In this document: positions 1-8,814 of the stretch, piece by piece | Position numbering within the stretch: position 1 is the first letter of the stretch | Layout of the letters: every line of letters starts with the position of its first letter | Assembly (NCBI RefSeq): GCF_029937855.1 | Contig: NZ_JAPYPC010000020.1 | Span: 1 to 58,789, forward strand | Length of the DNA: 58,789 nucleotides | DNA from: Christiangramia sp. | Lineage (GTDB): Bacteria; Bacteroidota; Bacteroidia; Flavobacteriales; Flavobacteriaceae | Direction of reading: 5' to 3' | The notes under the pieces: model-generated | Databases searched by the model: none | What the model saw: only the letters and a program-made list of their open reading frames with translations | Told to the model about the DNA's origin: nothing | Translations under genes and position numbers: made by a program

Positions 1-1251
1 TTGTTTTGCCTTTTTGATGCTTCTATTTAGCAATAAACTTAAGATTAGCGCAAGGATAATCGCGCCGGTAAAAACATAGAACACTGGAATATAACTCCCC
101 GTTCGCGTGTAGATCTGAGAAACCAGGGTAGGGCCAATCAAGCCTCCCAGGGACCAGGTGGTGAGCAGATAACCGTGAATGGCTCCCAACTCTTTTGTTC
201 CGAAGAGATCTCCTATAAAAGCTGGAAGATTAGAAAATCCTCCGCCATAGCAGCTTACCACCAGGAATATCAGCACTTGAAAGATTAAGGCACTGCTTGT
301 GATGGGGAGCGTGATAAACGCGATTAATTGAATGATAAAGAAAATGATGAAAATTTTTGGACGGGTTAAATAATCTGAAGCCGCGGCCCAGCCGATTCTT
401 CCTCCACCATTAAATATACCCATTAAACCTACCATGGTAGCTGCTGCTCCGGCGGAAAGGCCCACGATATTTTGCGCCATAGGGGAAGCTACAGAAATCA
501 TCATGATCCCTGCACTGGTATTAATAAGCATCATGCCCCATAACATCCAGAAGTGTTTCGTTTTTACAGCTTCACCGCCAGTGGCCTGTCTTAGATCTTT
601 CTTCACTTTTTGAGTTCCCGCAAGAACAGCTGCTTTCATATCTGCAGGCATCCAGTCTTTAGGAGGTGGAGCGATATATAGAGCTCCCAGCATCATCATT
701 AAAAAATAAGAAACTCCCAGGATATAAAAGGTATAGCTTATTCCGATAGACTGGATCAAACTTGCCGCAACCGGAGCAGTAACTAAAGCCCCTGTTCCAA
801 AGCCTAAAACTGCCATCCCGGTAGCCAGGCCTCGTTTATCCGGAAACCATTTAACCAGGGTTGATACCGGTGAAATATATCCAATTCCTAAGCCAAGTCC
901 GCTTAGGAGGCCATATGAAAGTAGAAAAAGAGTGAGGGAGTCCATAGAAATGGCAAAACCCGAACCTGCCTGACCTAAACTGAATAAAATTGCAGCGAGC
1001 ATGGCTGATTTTCTGGGACCGCTTCTTTCAACAAATCTTCCGAATAATGCTGCCGAACCACCCCCCAAAACCATCATAATAGTAAATGCTGTGGTGACCG
1101 AAGCTACAGACCAGCCTTTGGTTTCAACTAATGGTTGGGTGTAAACACTATAAGCGTAGGCTGCACCAATAGAAACATGAATGGCTATCGCTGATGCGGC
1201 AATAAGCCAACGGTTTTTAAGATTTCTTTCCTTCTTTTTGCCTTTAATCAT
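1..1251 (-). CDS. OFA-type MFS transporter (3' end beyond window)
   Basis: Reading in from an ATG at 1251, the frame stays open for 417 codons to the window edge, so the C-terminus is missing. The protein is a string of hydrophobic helices with the Major Facilitator pattern. The N-terminus reads KNRWLIAASAIAIHVSIGAA, followed by a motif like YAYSVYTQPL, and GLGIGYISPVSTLVKWFPDK lies in the first half. These are hallmarks of the oxalate/formate antiporter (OFA) subfamily, which exchanges small carboxylates such as oxalate, formate or lactate across the inner membrane. The substrate cannot be told from sequence. It is a single-gene unit upstream of nothing obvious, and faces away from the DUF4369 lipoprotein terminator. 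Confidence 0.85.
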   Translation of the reverse strand, partial: MIKGKKKERNLKNRWLIAASAIAIHVSIGAAYAYSVYTQPLVETKGWSVASVTTAFTIMMVLGGGSAALFGRFVERSGPRKSAMLAAILFSLGQAGSGFAISMDSLTLFLLSYGLLSGLGLGIGYISPVSTLVKWFPDKRGLATGMAVLGFGTGALVTAPVAASLIQSIGISYTFYILGVSYFLMMMLGALYIAPPPKDWMPADMKAAVLAGTQKVKKDLRQATGGEAVKTKHFWMLWGMMLINTSAGIMMISVASPMAQNIVGLSAGAAATMVGLMGIFNGGGRIGWAAASDYLTRPKIFIIFFIIQLIAFITLPITSSALIFQVLIFLVVSCYGGGFSNLPAFIGDLFGTKELGAIHGYLLTTWSLGGLIGPTLVSQIYTRTGSYIPVFYVFTGAIILALILSLLLNRSIKKAKQ

Positions 1252-1361
1252 TGTTGTTTCGACTAAATTTTATGAAAAATAGAAACAATGATAAGTTTTT
1301 ATTAACAGAAATCTAACTTGATTGCTGTTTTATTTATTCAAAATAAAAAACTGCTGCAAAT

Positions 1362-1390
1362 AAAAAGAGGAACCATTTGGCTCCTCTTTT
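1362..1390 (-). terminator. Rho-independent terminator after the DUF4369 lipoprotein gene
   Basis: AAGAGGAaCC and GGcTCCTCTT form a short-loop hairpin. Read on the minus strand it is followed by a T-rich run, and it lies just past the stop of the lipoprotein gene at 1422. Confidence 0.75.
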
Positions 1391-1421
1391 AAATATATTA
1401 CTGGCAGAATTAATTAGCTAC

Positions 1422-2168
1422 CTAGTTATCTTTCTGAGACTGTGCCTCTACTTTGTCTTCCAGTTTTTCTTCTTTACGCCGTTCTTTTAAAAAATCTTTC
1501 AGCTCTTTACCATATTTAGACTTTTTAACCTTTGGTGCTAAAGAACTATAGATGGTGTCGAGATATTTAATATTAGCATCAAATACTTCGGAAAGTGCTA
1601 GATACGGGGCTACTTCGTGCTCTTTATTGTTAATTGCAAAGTTCACCGTATATAGATATTTTCTTTTCAGGAGGCCTTCGTATTTTTTATCGATTTCCAT
1701 TAATTTCTCCTCATCCTGCGCTTTTTCAGCTTCAAAACTAGCTTTGATAAGTTCTAGATTCTGATCATTGAACCTGCTGATCATTTTACGGTATTCCATC
1801 AACTTCTCCTGGTTTACAGAACCAATTATCTCTGCGCCGGTTTCAAATTTTTCCAGTTTTGTATTGATGGTTACCTGTCCCTCATCTGCAAAAAAACTTA
1901 TGCGGTCATCATATTTATTGTTATCTACTTTATTTAAATATAAATACATGATCTGTGGACTCTCTATATAGGTTTCCATAGAAAACATTGGGTCTCCATC
2001 TACCACTACCGAATCTAAAATCACTAAACTTGTATCATCGATCTTTTGCAGGTACAATGTTCCTTTTTTCAGTCCTTTAACCTCACCACTCACCACCAGA
2101 TTGCTTTCTTTTTCAGAACAGGAAGTAATACTGATCAGGATGATTAAAAGAAGAGCTAATTTTTTCAT
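1422..2168 (-). CDS. DUF4369-domain lipoprotein
   Basis: This is a 248-residue protein with a lipoprotein signal peptide: basic MKK start, hydrophobic stretch, then SITSC with the likely lipidated Cys at residue 17. Residues about 25-110 fit DUF4369, a beta-rich domain (pattern VSGEVKGLKKGTLYLQKI) usually found at the N-terminus of Bacteroidota TlpA-like thioredoxins. No thioredoxin domain or CxxC follows. The rest is charged and helical, ending in a Lys/Glu-rich tail with coiled-coil tendency. It probably sits on the periplasmic face of a membrane. Function is unknown. Confidence 0.8.
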   Translation of the reverse strand: MKKLALLLIILISITSCSEKESNLVVSGEVKGLKKGTLYLQKIDDTSLVILDSVVVDGDPMFSMETYIESPQIMYLYLNKVDNNKYDDRISFFADEGQVTINTKLEKFETGAEIIGSVNQEKLMEYRKMISRFNDQNLELIKASFEAEKAQDEEKLMEIDKKYEGLLKRKYLYTVNFAINNKEHEVAPYLALSEVFDANIKYLDTIYSSLAPKVKKSKYGKELKDFLKERRKEEKLEDKVEAQSQKDN

Positions 2169-2221
2169 TTTCGAATTCAGATTTTAAAGAGCGCAAATAT
2201 CTTATAATTTTCTTTTTAATA

Positions 2222-3487
2222 CTAACTGCCGGCAGCTATTTGCATTAAAATTGTACACAGGATAGCACCATAGGTTCCAACCACGTATCCAAATACGGCG
2301 AGTAGTACACCTACGGTAGCTAAAGATGGATGGAATGCTGCTGCTACCACTGGTGCCGATGCCGCTCCGCCAACATTTGCCTGGCTTCCCACTGCAAGGA
2401 AAAAGTATGGTGCTTTAATAATTTTAGCAGTTACAAGAAGTACGATAACATGAATTAAGATCCAAACAAGTCCTATGGCAATCAAGCCCGGGTTATCCAG
2501 GATCATGGTAAGGTCCATTTTCATACCAATCGTTGCTACCAGGATATAAATGAAAATACTTCCAATTTTACTTGCTCCTGCTCCTTCATATTTCTTCATT
2601 TTAGTGAATGATAGGAGTATACCTATGGCAGTAGCAATAGTGATCATCCAGAAAAACTGGGAAGAGAAAGACGAGAGCGCACTTTTTGAATCATTAAAAA
2701 CATCAAAAGTGGCAAGAAGATATTCTGAAATATTATCAGCTCCCCAATGGGCAATCCCCACGGCACCGAAGGCCAGTGCCAGCATAATCATGAAATCAGG
2801 TAATTCCGGAACTCTTGTCACACTTTTAGCATAGTCGCTAACTTTTACCTTTAATTCTTCAATAGCAGAATTATCAGCTTTTAACCAGGAATCTATTTTT
2901 TCATTTTTACCAATTCCCATAAGGATAATGGCCATCCAGAGGTTTGCTACCACAATATCTACCAGCACCATTCCGCCGTAGAGATCTGGGTTATATTCAT
3001 AAATTTCGAGCATTGCTGCCTGGTTAGCTCCTCCGCCAATCCAGCTACCGGCAATAGTGGAAAGTCCCCTCCAGATCGCATCAGGACCAACGCCGCCAAC
3101 GGTTTCAGGAGAAATAGCAGAGATGATTAAAACTGCAATGGGACCACCCAATACAATCCCTATGGTACCGGCAAAGAACATGATCAATGCCTTTGGACCC
3201 AGGTTAAAAATAGCTTTCAAATCTATACTTAAGGTCATTAAGACCAGTGCTGCGGGCAAGAGATATCTGCTGGCTACAAAATAGAGTTGTGATATGTCGT
3301 CATCTATTAGACCCAGAGAATTAAAGATTGCCGGGATGAGATAGCACATTAAGAGTGCAGGCACCACTTTATAGAACTTGCTCCAAAAACCCTCTTTTTT
3401 TGATGAGGTGTAAAAAACAAATCCAAGCGCAATCATTAGCAAACCAAAGACTATAGCGTCATTAGTGAAGACGGTAGTAGTTTCCAT
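2222..3487 (-). CDS. DUF819 (YjcL-like) integral membrane protein
   Basis: This 421-residue polytopic membrane protein has about ten or more hydrophobic helices and Gly/Ala-rich segments such as AGSWIGGGANQAAMLEIY and GSQANVGGAASAPVVAAAF. These match the DUF819/YjcL family, which is thought to resemble sodium-coupled transporters. Two similar halves, each with a conserved Gly-rich re-entrant-like motif (GGGANQAA and SQANVGGAAS), suggest an inverted-repeat transporter fold. The family's substrate is not established. The gene stands alone, about 70 bp downstream of the HAD phosphatase gene on the same strand. Confidence 0.85.
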   Translation of the reverse strand: METTTVFTNDAIVFGLLMIALGFVFYTSSKKEGFWSKFYKVVPALLMCYLIPAIFNSLGLIDDDISQLYFVASRYLLPAALVLMTLSIDLKAIFNLGPKALIMFFAGTIGIVLGGPIAVLIISAISPETVGGVGPDAIWRGLSTIAGSWIGGGANQAAMLEIYEYNPDLYGGMVLVDIVVANLWMAIILMGIGKNEKIDSWLKADNSAIEELKVKVSDYAKSVTRVPELPDFMIMLALAFGAVGIAHWGADNISEYLLATFDVFNDSKSALSSFSSQFFWMITIATAIGILLSFTKMKKYEGAGASKIGSIFIYILVATIGMKMDLTMILDNPGLIAIGLVWILIHVIVLLVTAKIIKAPYFFLAVGSQANVGGAASAPVVAAAFHPSLATVGVLLAVFGYVVGTYGAILCTILMQIAAGS

Positions 3488-3555
3488 ATATAATTAGAAT
3501 AGGTTGGCCGGCAAAATACAATTTTTATTATATCCTGCTATACCAGATTTTGAAG

Positions 3556-4365
3556 TTATAATTTGAGTAATTCGATGATGCTTTTGGCAACTCCATCTTC
3601 TTTCCCTGGAGTAGTAACCATATGGGCTATTTCCAGAACTTCTGGTTTGGCATTTCCTACTGCGATTCCCATTCCGACCCCTCTTATCATTTCCACATCG
3701 TTATAATTATCTCCAAATGCCATGCTTTGAGAAAGTGGTAGTTTAAAGTGGTTGTCTAATAAATGCTGAACAGCGGTAAGTTTCGAGATTGTTCTTGGTG
3801 CAATTTCCAAATAGGTTGGTTTGGAACGATAGAGGTGTAGCTGATCAGGGAAATTCTCCTTGAGAAACTCCTTAATAGCATCTATTTTTTCTTCCTCACC
3901 CATGGCCATTATTTTATGTGCTCCTTTATTTTCCTTTCGCCATTTCTCTATTACAAGTTGATTGCTTTTAAATTCTGGTTGAATTTTTGTGTTATTAATC
4001 TCTCGCTGTGTCCAAAAATCATCTCTGGGAACATACCATTCATCATGATGAAACAGGCTTAGATGTACATCAAGCTTCTGGTTAAATTTATGAAGTTCAG
4101 AAAGGATCTCGATAGGAATTTCGGTTGAACTCACCGGTTTGCCATCAACAAGGATTAAACCTCCGTTATAACTTATCAAAGGAAGGTGTTCAATCTCCAT
4201 TTTTTTCTGAAGATGTTTCATCGCAGCGGGCATTCTGGACGAAATCAGAATAAACGGGATCGCTTCTTTTGAAAGTTTTTTAATGGTTTCAATGGTATAT
4301 TCGGAAAGATCTCTGTCGGCATTTAGCAGGGTGCCGTCTATGTCGGAGAAAATAATCTTAAACAT
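3556..4365 (-). CDS. Cof-type HAD-IIB phosphatase
   Basis: This 269-residue soluble HAD hydrolase shows motif I SDIDGT (nucleophile Asp8, acid Asp10), motif II ISSRMP, a Lys before TAVQHLL, and motif IV FGDNYNDVEM. The cap between motifs II and III is the C2 type of the Cof/YbiV subgroup. Such enzymes dephosphorylate sugar phosphates, FMN or related metabolites, and specificity is not predictable here. Its ATG overlaps the stop of the small Arc-like gene by one base (TAATG), so the two are probably translationally coupled. Confidence 0.9.
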   Translation of the reverse strand: MFKIIFSDIDGTLLNADRDLSEYTIETIKKLSKEAIPFILISSRMPAAMKHLQKKMEIEHLPLISYNGGLILVDGKPVSSTEIPIEILSELHKFNQKLDVHLSLFHHDEWYVPRDDFWTQREINNTKIQPEFKSNQLVIEKWRKENKGAHKIMAMGEEEKIDAIKEFLKENFPDQLHLYRSKPTYLEIAPRTISKLTAVQHLLDNHFKLPLSQSMAFGDNYNDVEMIRGVGMGIAVGNAKPEVLEIAHMVTTPGKEDGVAKSIIELLKL

Positions 4366-4535
4366 TATTCTTCTTGCTTTTTGGTTTTAGGGTTTCTTTT
4401 GGCTTCTTTAAGTGCTTTGTTCAGCATCCACTCAATCTGTCCATTGGTACTTCTAAATTCATCAGAAGCCCATTTCTCAATAGCTTTTAGCATATCTTCA
4501 TCTACTCTTAATGCGAATGCTTTCTTTTTGCCCAT
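4365..4535 (-). CDS. Small Arc-like ribbon-helix-helix protein
   Basis: This is a 56-residue ORF beginning MGKKKAFALRVDEDMLKAIE and ending TKKQEE. The pattern of a short strand (KAFALRVDEDML), a helix (KAIEKWASDEFRS) and a second helix (NGQIEWMLNKALKEAKRN) fits the Arc/MetJ ribbon-helix-helix DNA-binding fold, as do the high Lys content and small size. It lies 3 bp after the alpha/beta hydrolase gene and overlaps the HAD gene by one base, so it is part of that operon. It could be an autoregulator or a structural partner. No toxin partner is evident. The reading frame and tight spacing make it convincing despite its size. Confidence 0.8.
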   Translation of the reverse strand: MGKKKAFALRVDEDMLKAIEKWASDEFRSTNGQIEWMLNKALKEAKRNPKTKKQEE

Positions 4536-4538
4536 AAT

Positions 4539-5477
4539 TTACTCAAGTTCTTTGATAAATTCGGTAATAATCGGGATCAATTCAGGATGTAGTGGTCTGT
4601 TTGGTTCATTATAAGATTTAGTATTTACCAATCTATCGTTACTTTCCACCTCTCTGAAAATATGATTCATCTTTTCAAGCAGCACCAATTCAGAATTATC
4701 ACTTGCAGCATGGAGCATTTCGGCTTGTTTAGGTTCTGTTTGAATATCTGAAGTTCCATTGATGATCAAAACAGGTATCTTAAGCTCTTTTATTTCTTCG
4801 GAAGGATCGTACTGCATCCAGCTAAGCATATAAGGTTGTACGCTGGATCTAAAGAGTGATTCCAGCATAGGATTATAACCGGTCGTTTTTCCCTGTTCTT
4901 TGAGTTCGTTAAATGCCTTCCTGGCATTTTCTCCTAATTGTGGAGCCATTTTATTAACCTGTTCTACTATAATATTGTCTATAGGTTCCCCTGCACCTGC
5001 TAAGGAAATGAAAGCGTCTGCTCTTCCTTTTGCTGCTAAAATCCCTACCAGGGAACCTTCACTGTGCCCGGCGATTATTAAATTTTTATAAGTGTTTTTT
5101 TCTCTATAATAATCCAGGATGTCTTCTACATCGCTTACAAAATCATTAAAATGAAGATCTTCTTCTTTAAGCTTCAGTTCATGCATTTTAAAAATACGTT
5201 TGTCAAAACGGTAAGAGGCAATTCCGTTTTCTGCCAGTTCACGGGCTATCTTCTTAATACCGTCGTTTTTGGCCATGGACTGATTTCCATCCCGATCTGT
5301 AGGGCCAGAACCCTGGATGAAAATAACCAGGTTTTTAGCTTCTGTATTTGAAGGGCTGGTGAGTGTACCTTCGGTTACCTCATTAATCTTTAATTCCACC
5401 TCATCATAATTAATATTTTGTGCAAATCCTGTTTGGAAAACGATTAAAAAAATAACCTTCAATATATATTTACTCAT
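4539..5477 (-). CDS. Secreted alpha/beta hydrolase
   Basis: This is a 312-residue protein with an N-terminal signal peptide ending near GFAQ. The alpha/beta-hydrolase core shows IFIQGSGPTDRDGN (oxyanion-hole region), nucleophile elbow AGHSEGSLVG, acid region LIINGTSDIQ and a late His in MNHIFRE. It resembles Bacteroidota periplasmic esterases or lipases of the BAAT/dienelactone-hydrolase-like group. The substrate is unknown. It overlaps the end of the broken upstream gene by 8 bp and precedes the Arc-like gene by 3 bp, all on one strand. Confidence 0.85.
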   Translation of the reverse strand: MSKYILKVIFLIVFQTGFAQNINYDEVELKINEVTEGTLTSPSNTEAKNLVIFIQGSGPTDRDGNQSMAKNDGIKKIARELAENGIASYRFDKRIFKMHELKLKEEDLHFNDFVSDVEDILDYYREKNTYKNLIIAGHSEGSLVGILAAKGRADAFISLAGAGEPIDNIIVEQVNKMAPQLGENARKAFNELKEQGKTTGYNPMLESLFRSSVQPYMLSWMQYDPSEEIKELKIPVLIINGTSDIQTEPKQAEMLHAASDNSELVLLEKMNHIFREVESNDRLVNTKSYNEPNRPLHPELIPIITEFIKELE

Positions 5478-5954
5478 AATTCCCTAAATTTTCCTGATAA
5501 TGCTTCAATACCCTTTTTGCTTCTTCGGGTTTATTAGTTCCTATAAGGAACTTTTTTCCGTCTTTTGTAACCATTTGAATTCCTATATTTCCAGAGACGT
5601 TGTAGGCTTTGGAATTACCTAAGCCACGTATTCCCCAACCTCCATATTCGGCAATAGGGGAATATTTCCTTACATAGCATTTGCTAATTTCATTCCATTT
5701 AAAATCTTTTCTGAAATATTAATAGGTTCAAATTCTGCTTTAATTCCAGAACCGTCAATCTTTGTATTTAGTTGTAAGACCCAGAAAAGGATAATAATAA
5801 GTACCACCACTCCAAATGCAATAAATTTTGAAGTTACTGGAGCCAATTTATCGTAACTATTAATAAGAACCAGGCAGCTACCGATCAAGGCGAGGCCCAT
5901 AATGAAGAGCATCCACCATTGTCTAAAGGCCTGATTTTCGCTAAATTTCCGCAT
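5470..5954 (-). pseudogene. Membrane protein with PH-like C-terminal part, broken by a frameshift
   Basis: From ATG 5954 (one base after the SPFH stop; an upstream ATG at 5978 would overlap it), the frame encodes two membrane helices (QWWMLFIMGLALIGSCLVLI and FGVVVLIIILFWVLQL). It then runs out at 5670 with an unrelated-looking tail. A different frame, open from about 5720 to the stop at 5470, encodes DFKWNEISKCYVRKYSPI, then EYGGWGIRGLG, AYNVSGNIGIQMV, KKFLIGTNKPEEA. That looks like the C-terminal beta-rich half of the same protein. The interval is one base short of a whole number of codons. A single-base deletion between about 5707 and 5725 restores a product of about 161 residues. It may be a true mutation or a sequencing error. 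Confidence 0.7.
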
Positions 5955-5955
5955 T

Positions 5956-6816
5956 CTAGTGATTAAGTGTTCCAGCATTAACTACCGGGGTGGCATCTTT
6001 ATCCCCGCATAATACCACCATAAGATTGCTTACCATAGCTGCACGGCTTTCCGCGTCAAGATCTACAACCTTTTTCCGGCTGAGTTCCTCCAGAGCCATT
6101 TCAACCATACTAACAGCTCCTTCAACAATTTTATGCCTTGCAGCAACGATGGCGGTGGCCTGCTGTCTTTTAAGCATGGCACTTGCAATTTCATTGGCAT
6201 AGGCGAGGTAACCAATCCTGGCTTCCAGTACTTCGATTCCAGCGATATTCAGTCGTTCTTCCAGTTCTTTTTCCAATGCGTCACTCACCTCATTCATGCT
6301 TGAACGCAAGGTAATGTCTTCATCCAGGCCTTCATCAGCAAAATTATCATAAGGATAGAGACTGGCAAGTTTTCTCACGGCGGCATCTGTTTGCACAACT
6401 ACGAAATTTTCAAAATTATCAACATCGAAAGAAGCCTTGAAAGTATCCATTACCCTCCATACTAATATAGTGCTTATCATTACCGGATTACCCAACTTAT
6501 CGTTTACTTTTAAGCGCTCACTATCAAAATTTCTAGCTCTTAGTGAAATTTTTTTCTTCGTAAAAAAAGGATTCACCCAGAATAAACCATTCCGTTTTAC
6601 AGTTCCCCGGTAGTCTCCAAAAAGCAATAAAACCCTTGATTCATTGGGGTTCACCAAAATTAATCCCGGTAATATTAGGAGCGCTATAAATAATGTGATC
6701 GCCCAAATAGGACTTCCAGTAGCTGTAAATCCTACAATACTTCCTATTAAGAATATAATAAATACAAATAGCATTATATAGCCGTTAAAAGCTTTCATCG
6801 ATTTTTCCTGTGTCAT
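5956..6816 (-). CDS. SPFH/band-7 domain membrane protein
   Basis: This 286-residue protein has two N-terminal membrane helices (about residues 12-33 and 36-54), then the SPFH (stomatin/prohibitin/flotillin/HflK) domain starting NPNESRVLLLFGDYRGTVKR. It continues through the classic ISTILVWRVMDTFKASFDVD and a helical tail with LKRQQATAIVAARHKIVEGA. These proteins oligomerise at the inner membrane and scaffold protease or membrane-microdomain complexes. It is the first gene of a compact minus-strand set that continues with the frameshifted membrane protein, hydrolase, Arc-like protein and HAD phosphatase. Confidence 0.9.
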   Translation of the reverse strand: MTQEKSMKAFNGYIMLFVFIIFLIGSIVGFTATGSPIWAITLFIALLILPGLILVNPNESRVLLLFGDYRGTVKRNGLFWVNPFFTKKKISLRARNFDSERLKVNDKLGNPVMISTILVWRVMDTFKASFDVDNFENFVVVQTDAAVRKLASLYPYDNFADEGLDEDITLRSSMNEVSDALEKELEERLNIAGIEVLEARIGYLAYANEIASAMLKRQQATAIVAARHKIVEGAVSMVEMALEELSRKKVVDLDAESRAAMVSNLMVVLCGDKDATPVVNAGTLNH

Positions 6817-6910
6817 AATTGAAATAGTGTTTGATATTAAAATGATATTATAAATATATAATAATAAATTACGCTTTTAATATTTTCGCTGGTTTTTTTA
6901 TTAGCTTGAT

Positions 6911-6918
6911 TATATTTG
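6911..6918 (+). promoter_or_regulatory. Candidate -7 promoter element for the S1/P1 nuclease gene
   Basis: TATATTTG matches the Bacteroidota TAnnTTTG -7 consensus and ends 12 bp before the ATG at 6931. There is a T-rich region upstream but no clear -33 TTG at ideal spacing, so this is a pattern match only. Confidence 0.4.
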
Positions 6919-6930
6919 CATCAAATTTGA

Positions 6931-7719
6931 ATGAACATGAAAAAACTGCTTCTATCTTTAATTGCTGTATTTCTTATAAATATTTCTTTTGCGAATGATG
7001 CTGACTGGGGTAAAACGGGACACCGCGCCACGGCTGAAATTGCTGAAAACCATTTGAACAAGAAGGCTAAAAAAGCTATAGATGAGCTTTTAAATGGTTA
7101 CGGGCTGGCATTTGTAGCGAATTATGCCGATGATATTAAAAGTGATCCTGAATACAGGGAATTTGGTCCCTGGCATTACGTAAATATAGATCCGGAGTCT
7201 GAAAAATATGAAATTGAAAGAGCTAGCGAAAGTGGGGATCTGGTACAGGCTATTAAAAAATGTGTAGAGGTCTTAAAAGATGAAAATTCTTCCAGACAAG
7301 AGAAGCAATTTTACTTAAAAATGCTGGTTCATTTTGTAGGAGATTTGCATCAGCCATTTCATACGGGTCATGCAGAAGATAAAGGGGGAAATGATATTCA
7401 GGTTAGATGGTTTAAGGAAGGTTCTAATATTCATAGGGTTTGGGATAGTGAAATGATCAACTTTTACCAAATGAGTTATACAGAATTGGCCATAAATACA
7501 AAAAATCTTTCCAAATCTGAAATTCAATCTATTAAGAAAGGAGAATTACTGGACTGGGTTTATGAGTCCAGAGCCATGGCCGAAGATCTTTATGCGGGGG
7601 TTGAAAATGGTGATAAATTAGGATATTCCTATATGTATGAGCATATGCCTACCGTATTGGGACAATTACAAAAAGGAGGCATTCGTCTGGCAAAAATTTT
7701 GAACAACATTTATTCTTAA
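6931..7719 (+). CDS. Secreted S1/P1-type nuclease
   Basis: This 262-residue protein has a signal peptide cleaved near SFAND, leaving the mature N-terminus DADWGKTGHRATAEIAENHL. In the S1/P1 nuclease/phospholipase C fold the first Trp and the following His bind the trinuclear zinc centre. Further zinc ligands are seen in WHYVNID, LVHFVGDLHQPFHTG and NIHRVWDSEMI. The family degrades single-stranded DNA/RNA and releases 3'-phosphate from nucleotides, suggesting nutrient scavenging in the periplasm or outside the cell. A second ATG at 6937 is an alternative start. Its 3' end overlaps the convergent AlkB-like gene by 4 bp. Confidence 0.92.
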   Translation: MNMKKLLLSLIAVFLINISFANDADWGKTGHRATAEIAENHLNKKAKKAIDELLNGYGLAFVANYADDIKSDPEYREFGPWHYVNIDPESEKYEIERASESGDLVQAIKKCVEVLKDENSSRQEKQFYLKMLVHFVGDLHQPFHTGHAEDKGGNDIQVRWFKEGSNIHRVWDSEMINFYQMSYTELAINTKNLSKSEIQSIKKGELLDWVYESRAMAEDLYAGVENGDKLGYSYMYEHMPTVLGQLQKGGIRLAKILNNIYS

Positions 7720-8303
7720 AGTAATTTTCGAAAGGTGAGATTAATCCTGGGGGAATCTATTTTCCGGGTTTTAGGGAGCTGATGTTTCCAGAATTCCTGT
7801 GTAGTTCCCTTCATTAATAAAAGGCTGCCATGTTGCAGCCTTATTTTATATCTGGCGGTTTTAATCTTTGTATGTTTCAAATGAAAAATTCTTTCAGCTC
7901 CAAGGCTTATAGATGCAATTACTGGATTTACGCCTAATTCTTTTTCATCATCTGCATGCCAGCCCATGCTATGGTTTCCATCACGATAAAGATTTGCCAG
8001 GCAGACATTAAATTTTACGGGAGCAAACAGTGTCTCACATCTAGTTTGGATCATTTTTAATTCTTCTGAAAATTCCTGAGGATGCATTCGGAGTCCGGAA
8101 TATTTATAGACTTTACCAGCTTCCCCAAATAAAATGCTTAATCTTGGTTGCAAAAGCTCTTTTCCAAAGAGTTTAATGGTATCCTGCTTCCACCCGGTAT
8201 AATTCCATAAGTGATGGTATAGATGATCAGCTTCTTTTTTATTCAGAAAATTCGGAAAATACGCTAATTCAGCATCTGGTAAATGAATAATTTCGTTTTC
8301 CAT
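7716..8303 (-). CDS. AlkB-like 2-oxoglutarate/Fe(II) dioxygenase
   Basis: This 195-residue protein of the AlkB superfamily (ALKBH2/3-like type common in Bacteroidota) should oxidatively remove alkyl lesions from nucleic acids. Iron ligands are His116 and Asp118 in GWHADDE and His174 in FWKHQLPKT. 2-Oxoglutarate-binding Arg186 and Arg192 lie in RINLTFR, and NLYRDGNHSMGWH is the expected substrate-loop context. It is followed upstream, 3 bp away, by a DoxX-like gene on the same strand, so the two may be co-transcribed. Confidence 0.92.
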   Translation of the reverse strand: MENEIIHLPDAELAYFPNFLNKKEADHLYHHLWNYTGWKQDTIKLFGKELLQPRLSILFGEAGKVYKYSGLRMHPQEFSEELKMIQTRCETLFAPVKFNVCLANLYRDGNHSMGWHADDEKELGVNPVIASISLGAERIFHLKHTKIKTARYKIRLQHGSLLLMKGTTQEFWKHQLPKTRKIDSPRINLTFRKLL

Positions 8304-8306
8304 AGC

Positions 8307-8675
8307 TTAGAATTGCAAATAGAACCAGGCCCACCAAATCAGTAAAAACTGTAAGGGTAATCTTACAACTAAAGCCCATTTTGGCAGTCCGGCTGCAGCT
8401 TTCCTGGAAGATAACATATAGAAATGTACCAGTAGGAATACCAGAAGCATCAGAATGATCCCATAAATGGCGAAATCTTTGGTTTCGGGAAAACAGAGTC
8501 CTATCCCTAGGCCAATTTCCGCAAGACCACTTAAATATACCAACAGTTTATGGGCGGGGAGATATTGTGGCATTATTCGCATATACATTCTGGGTTTGAT
8601 AAAATGAAATATACCCGCGAAAATATACATAGCAGCCATTAAATATAAGTGCCAGGGGAAAATCATACAGAGCAA
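8307..8675 (-). CDS. DoxX-like four-helix membrane protein
   Basis: This 122-residue protein has four hydrophobic helices and the typical DoxX/MauE-type pattern: YIFAGIFHFIKPRMYMRIMP in helix 1, GLAEIGLGIGLCFPETK in helix 2, and a short C-terminal helix WALVVRLPLQFLLIWWAWFY. A later start at Met13 would also fit. Members are small inner-membrane proteins with little defined function. The gene lies 3 bp before the AlkB-like gene. Confidence 0.75.
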   Translation of the reverse strand: MLCMIFPWHLYLMAAMYIFAGIFHFIKPRMYMRIMPQYLPAHKLLVYLSGLAEIGLGIGLCFPETKDFAIYGIILMLLVFLLVHFYMLSSRKAAAGLPKWALVVRLPLQFLLIWWAWFYLQF

Positions 8676-8814
8676 TTTTTTTCAATATAAGGTAATTATG
8701 CAATTAAGAAAAACTCTGCAGAATCAATGTCTATAATAAAAAAATGTTGTGTAAGTTCTTTAAATAGAGTAATTTCAGCGTCCAAAATCTAATTATTTAA
8801 CCTAATTATAATCA

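Noticed and set aside
4365-4535. Toxin-antitoxin reading of the Arc-like small gene
   Set aside because: The adjacent genes are a HAD phosphatase and a secreted hydrolase, neither a known toxin; the RHH fold alone does not support it.
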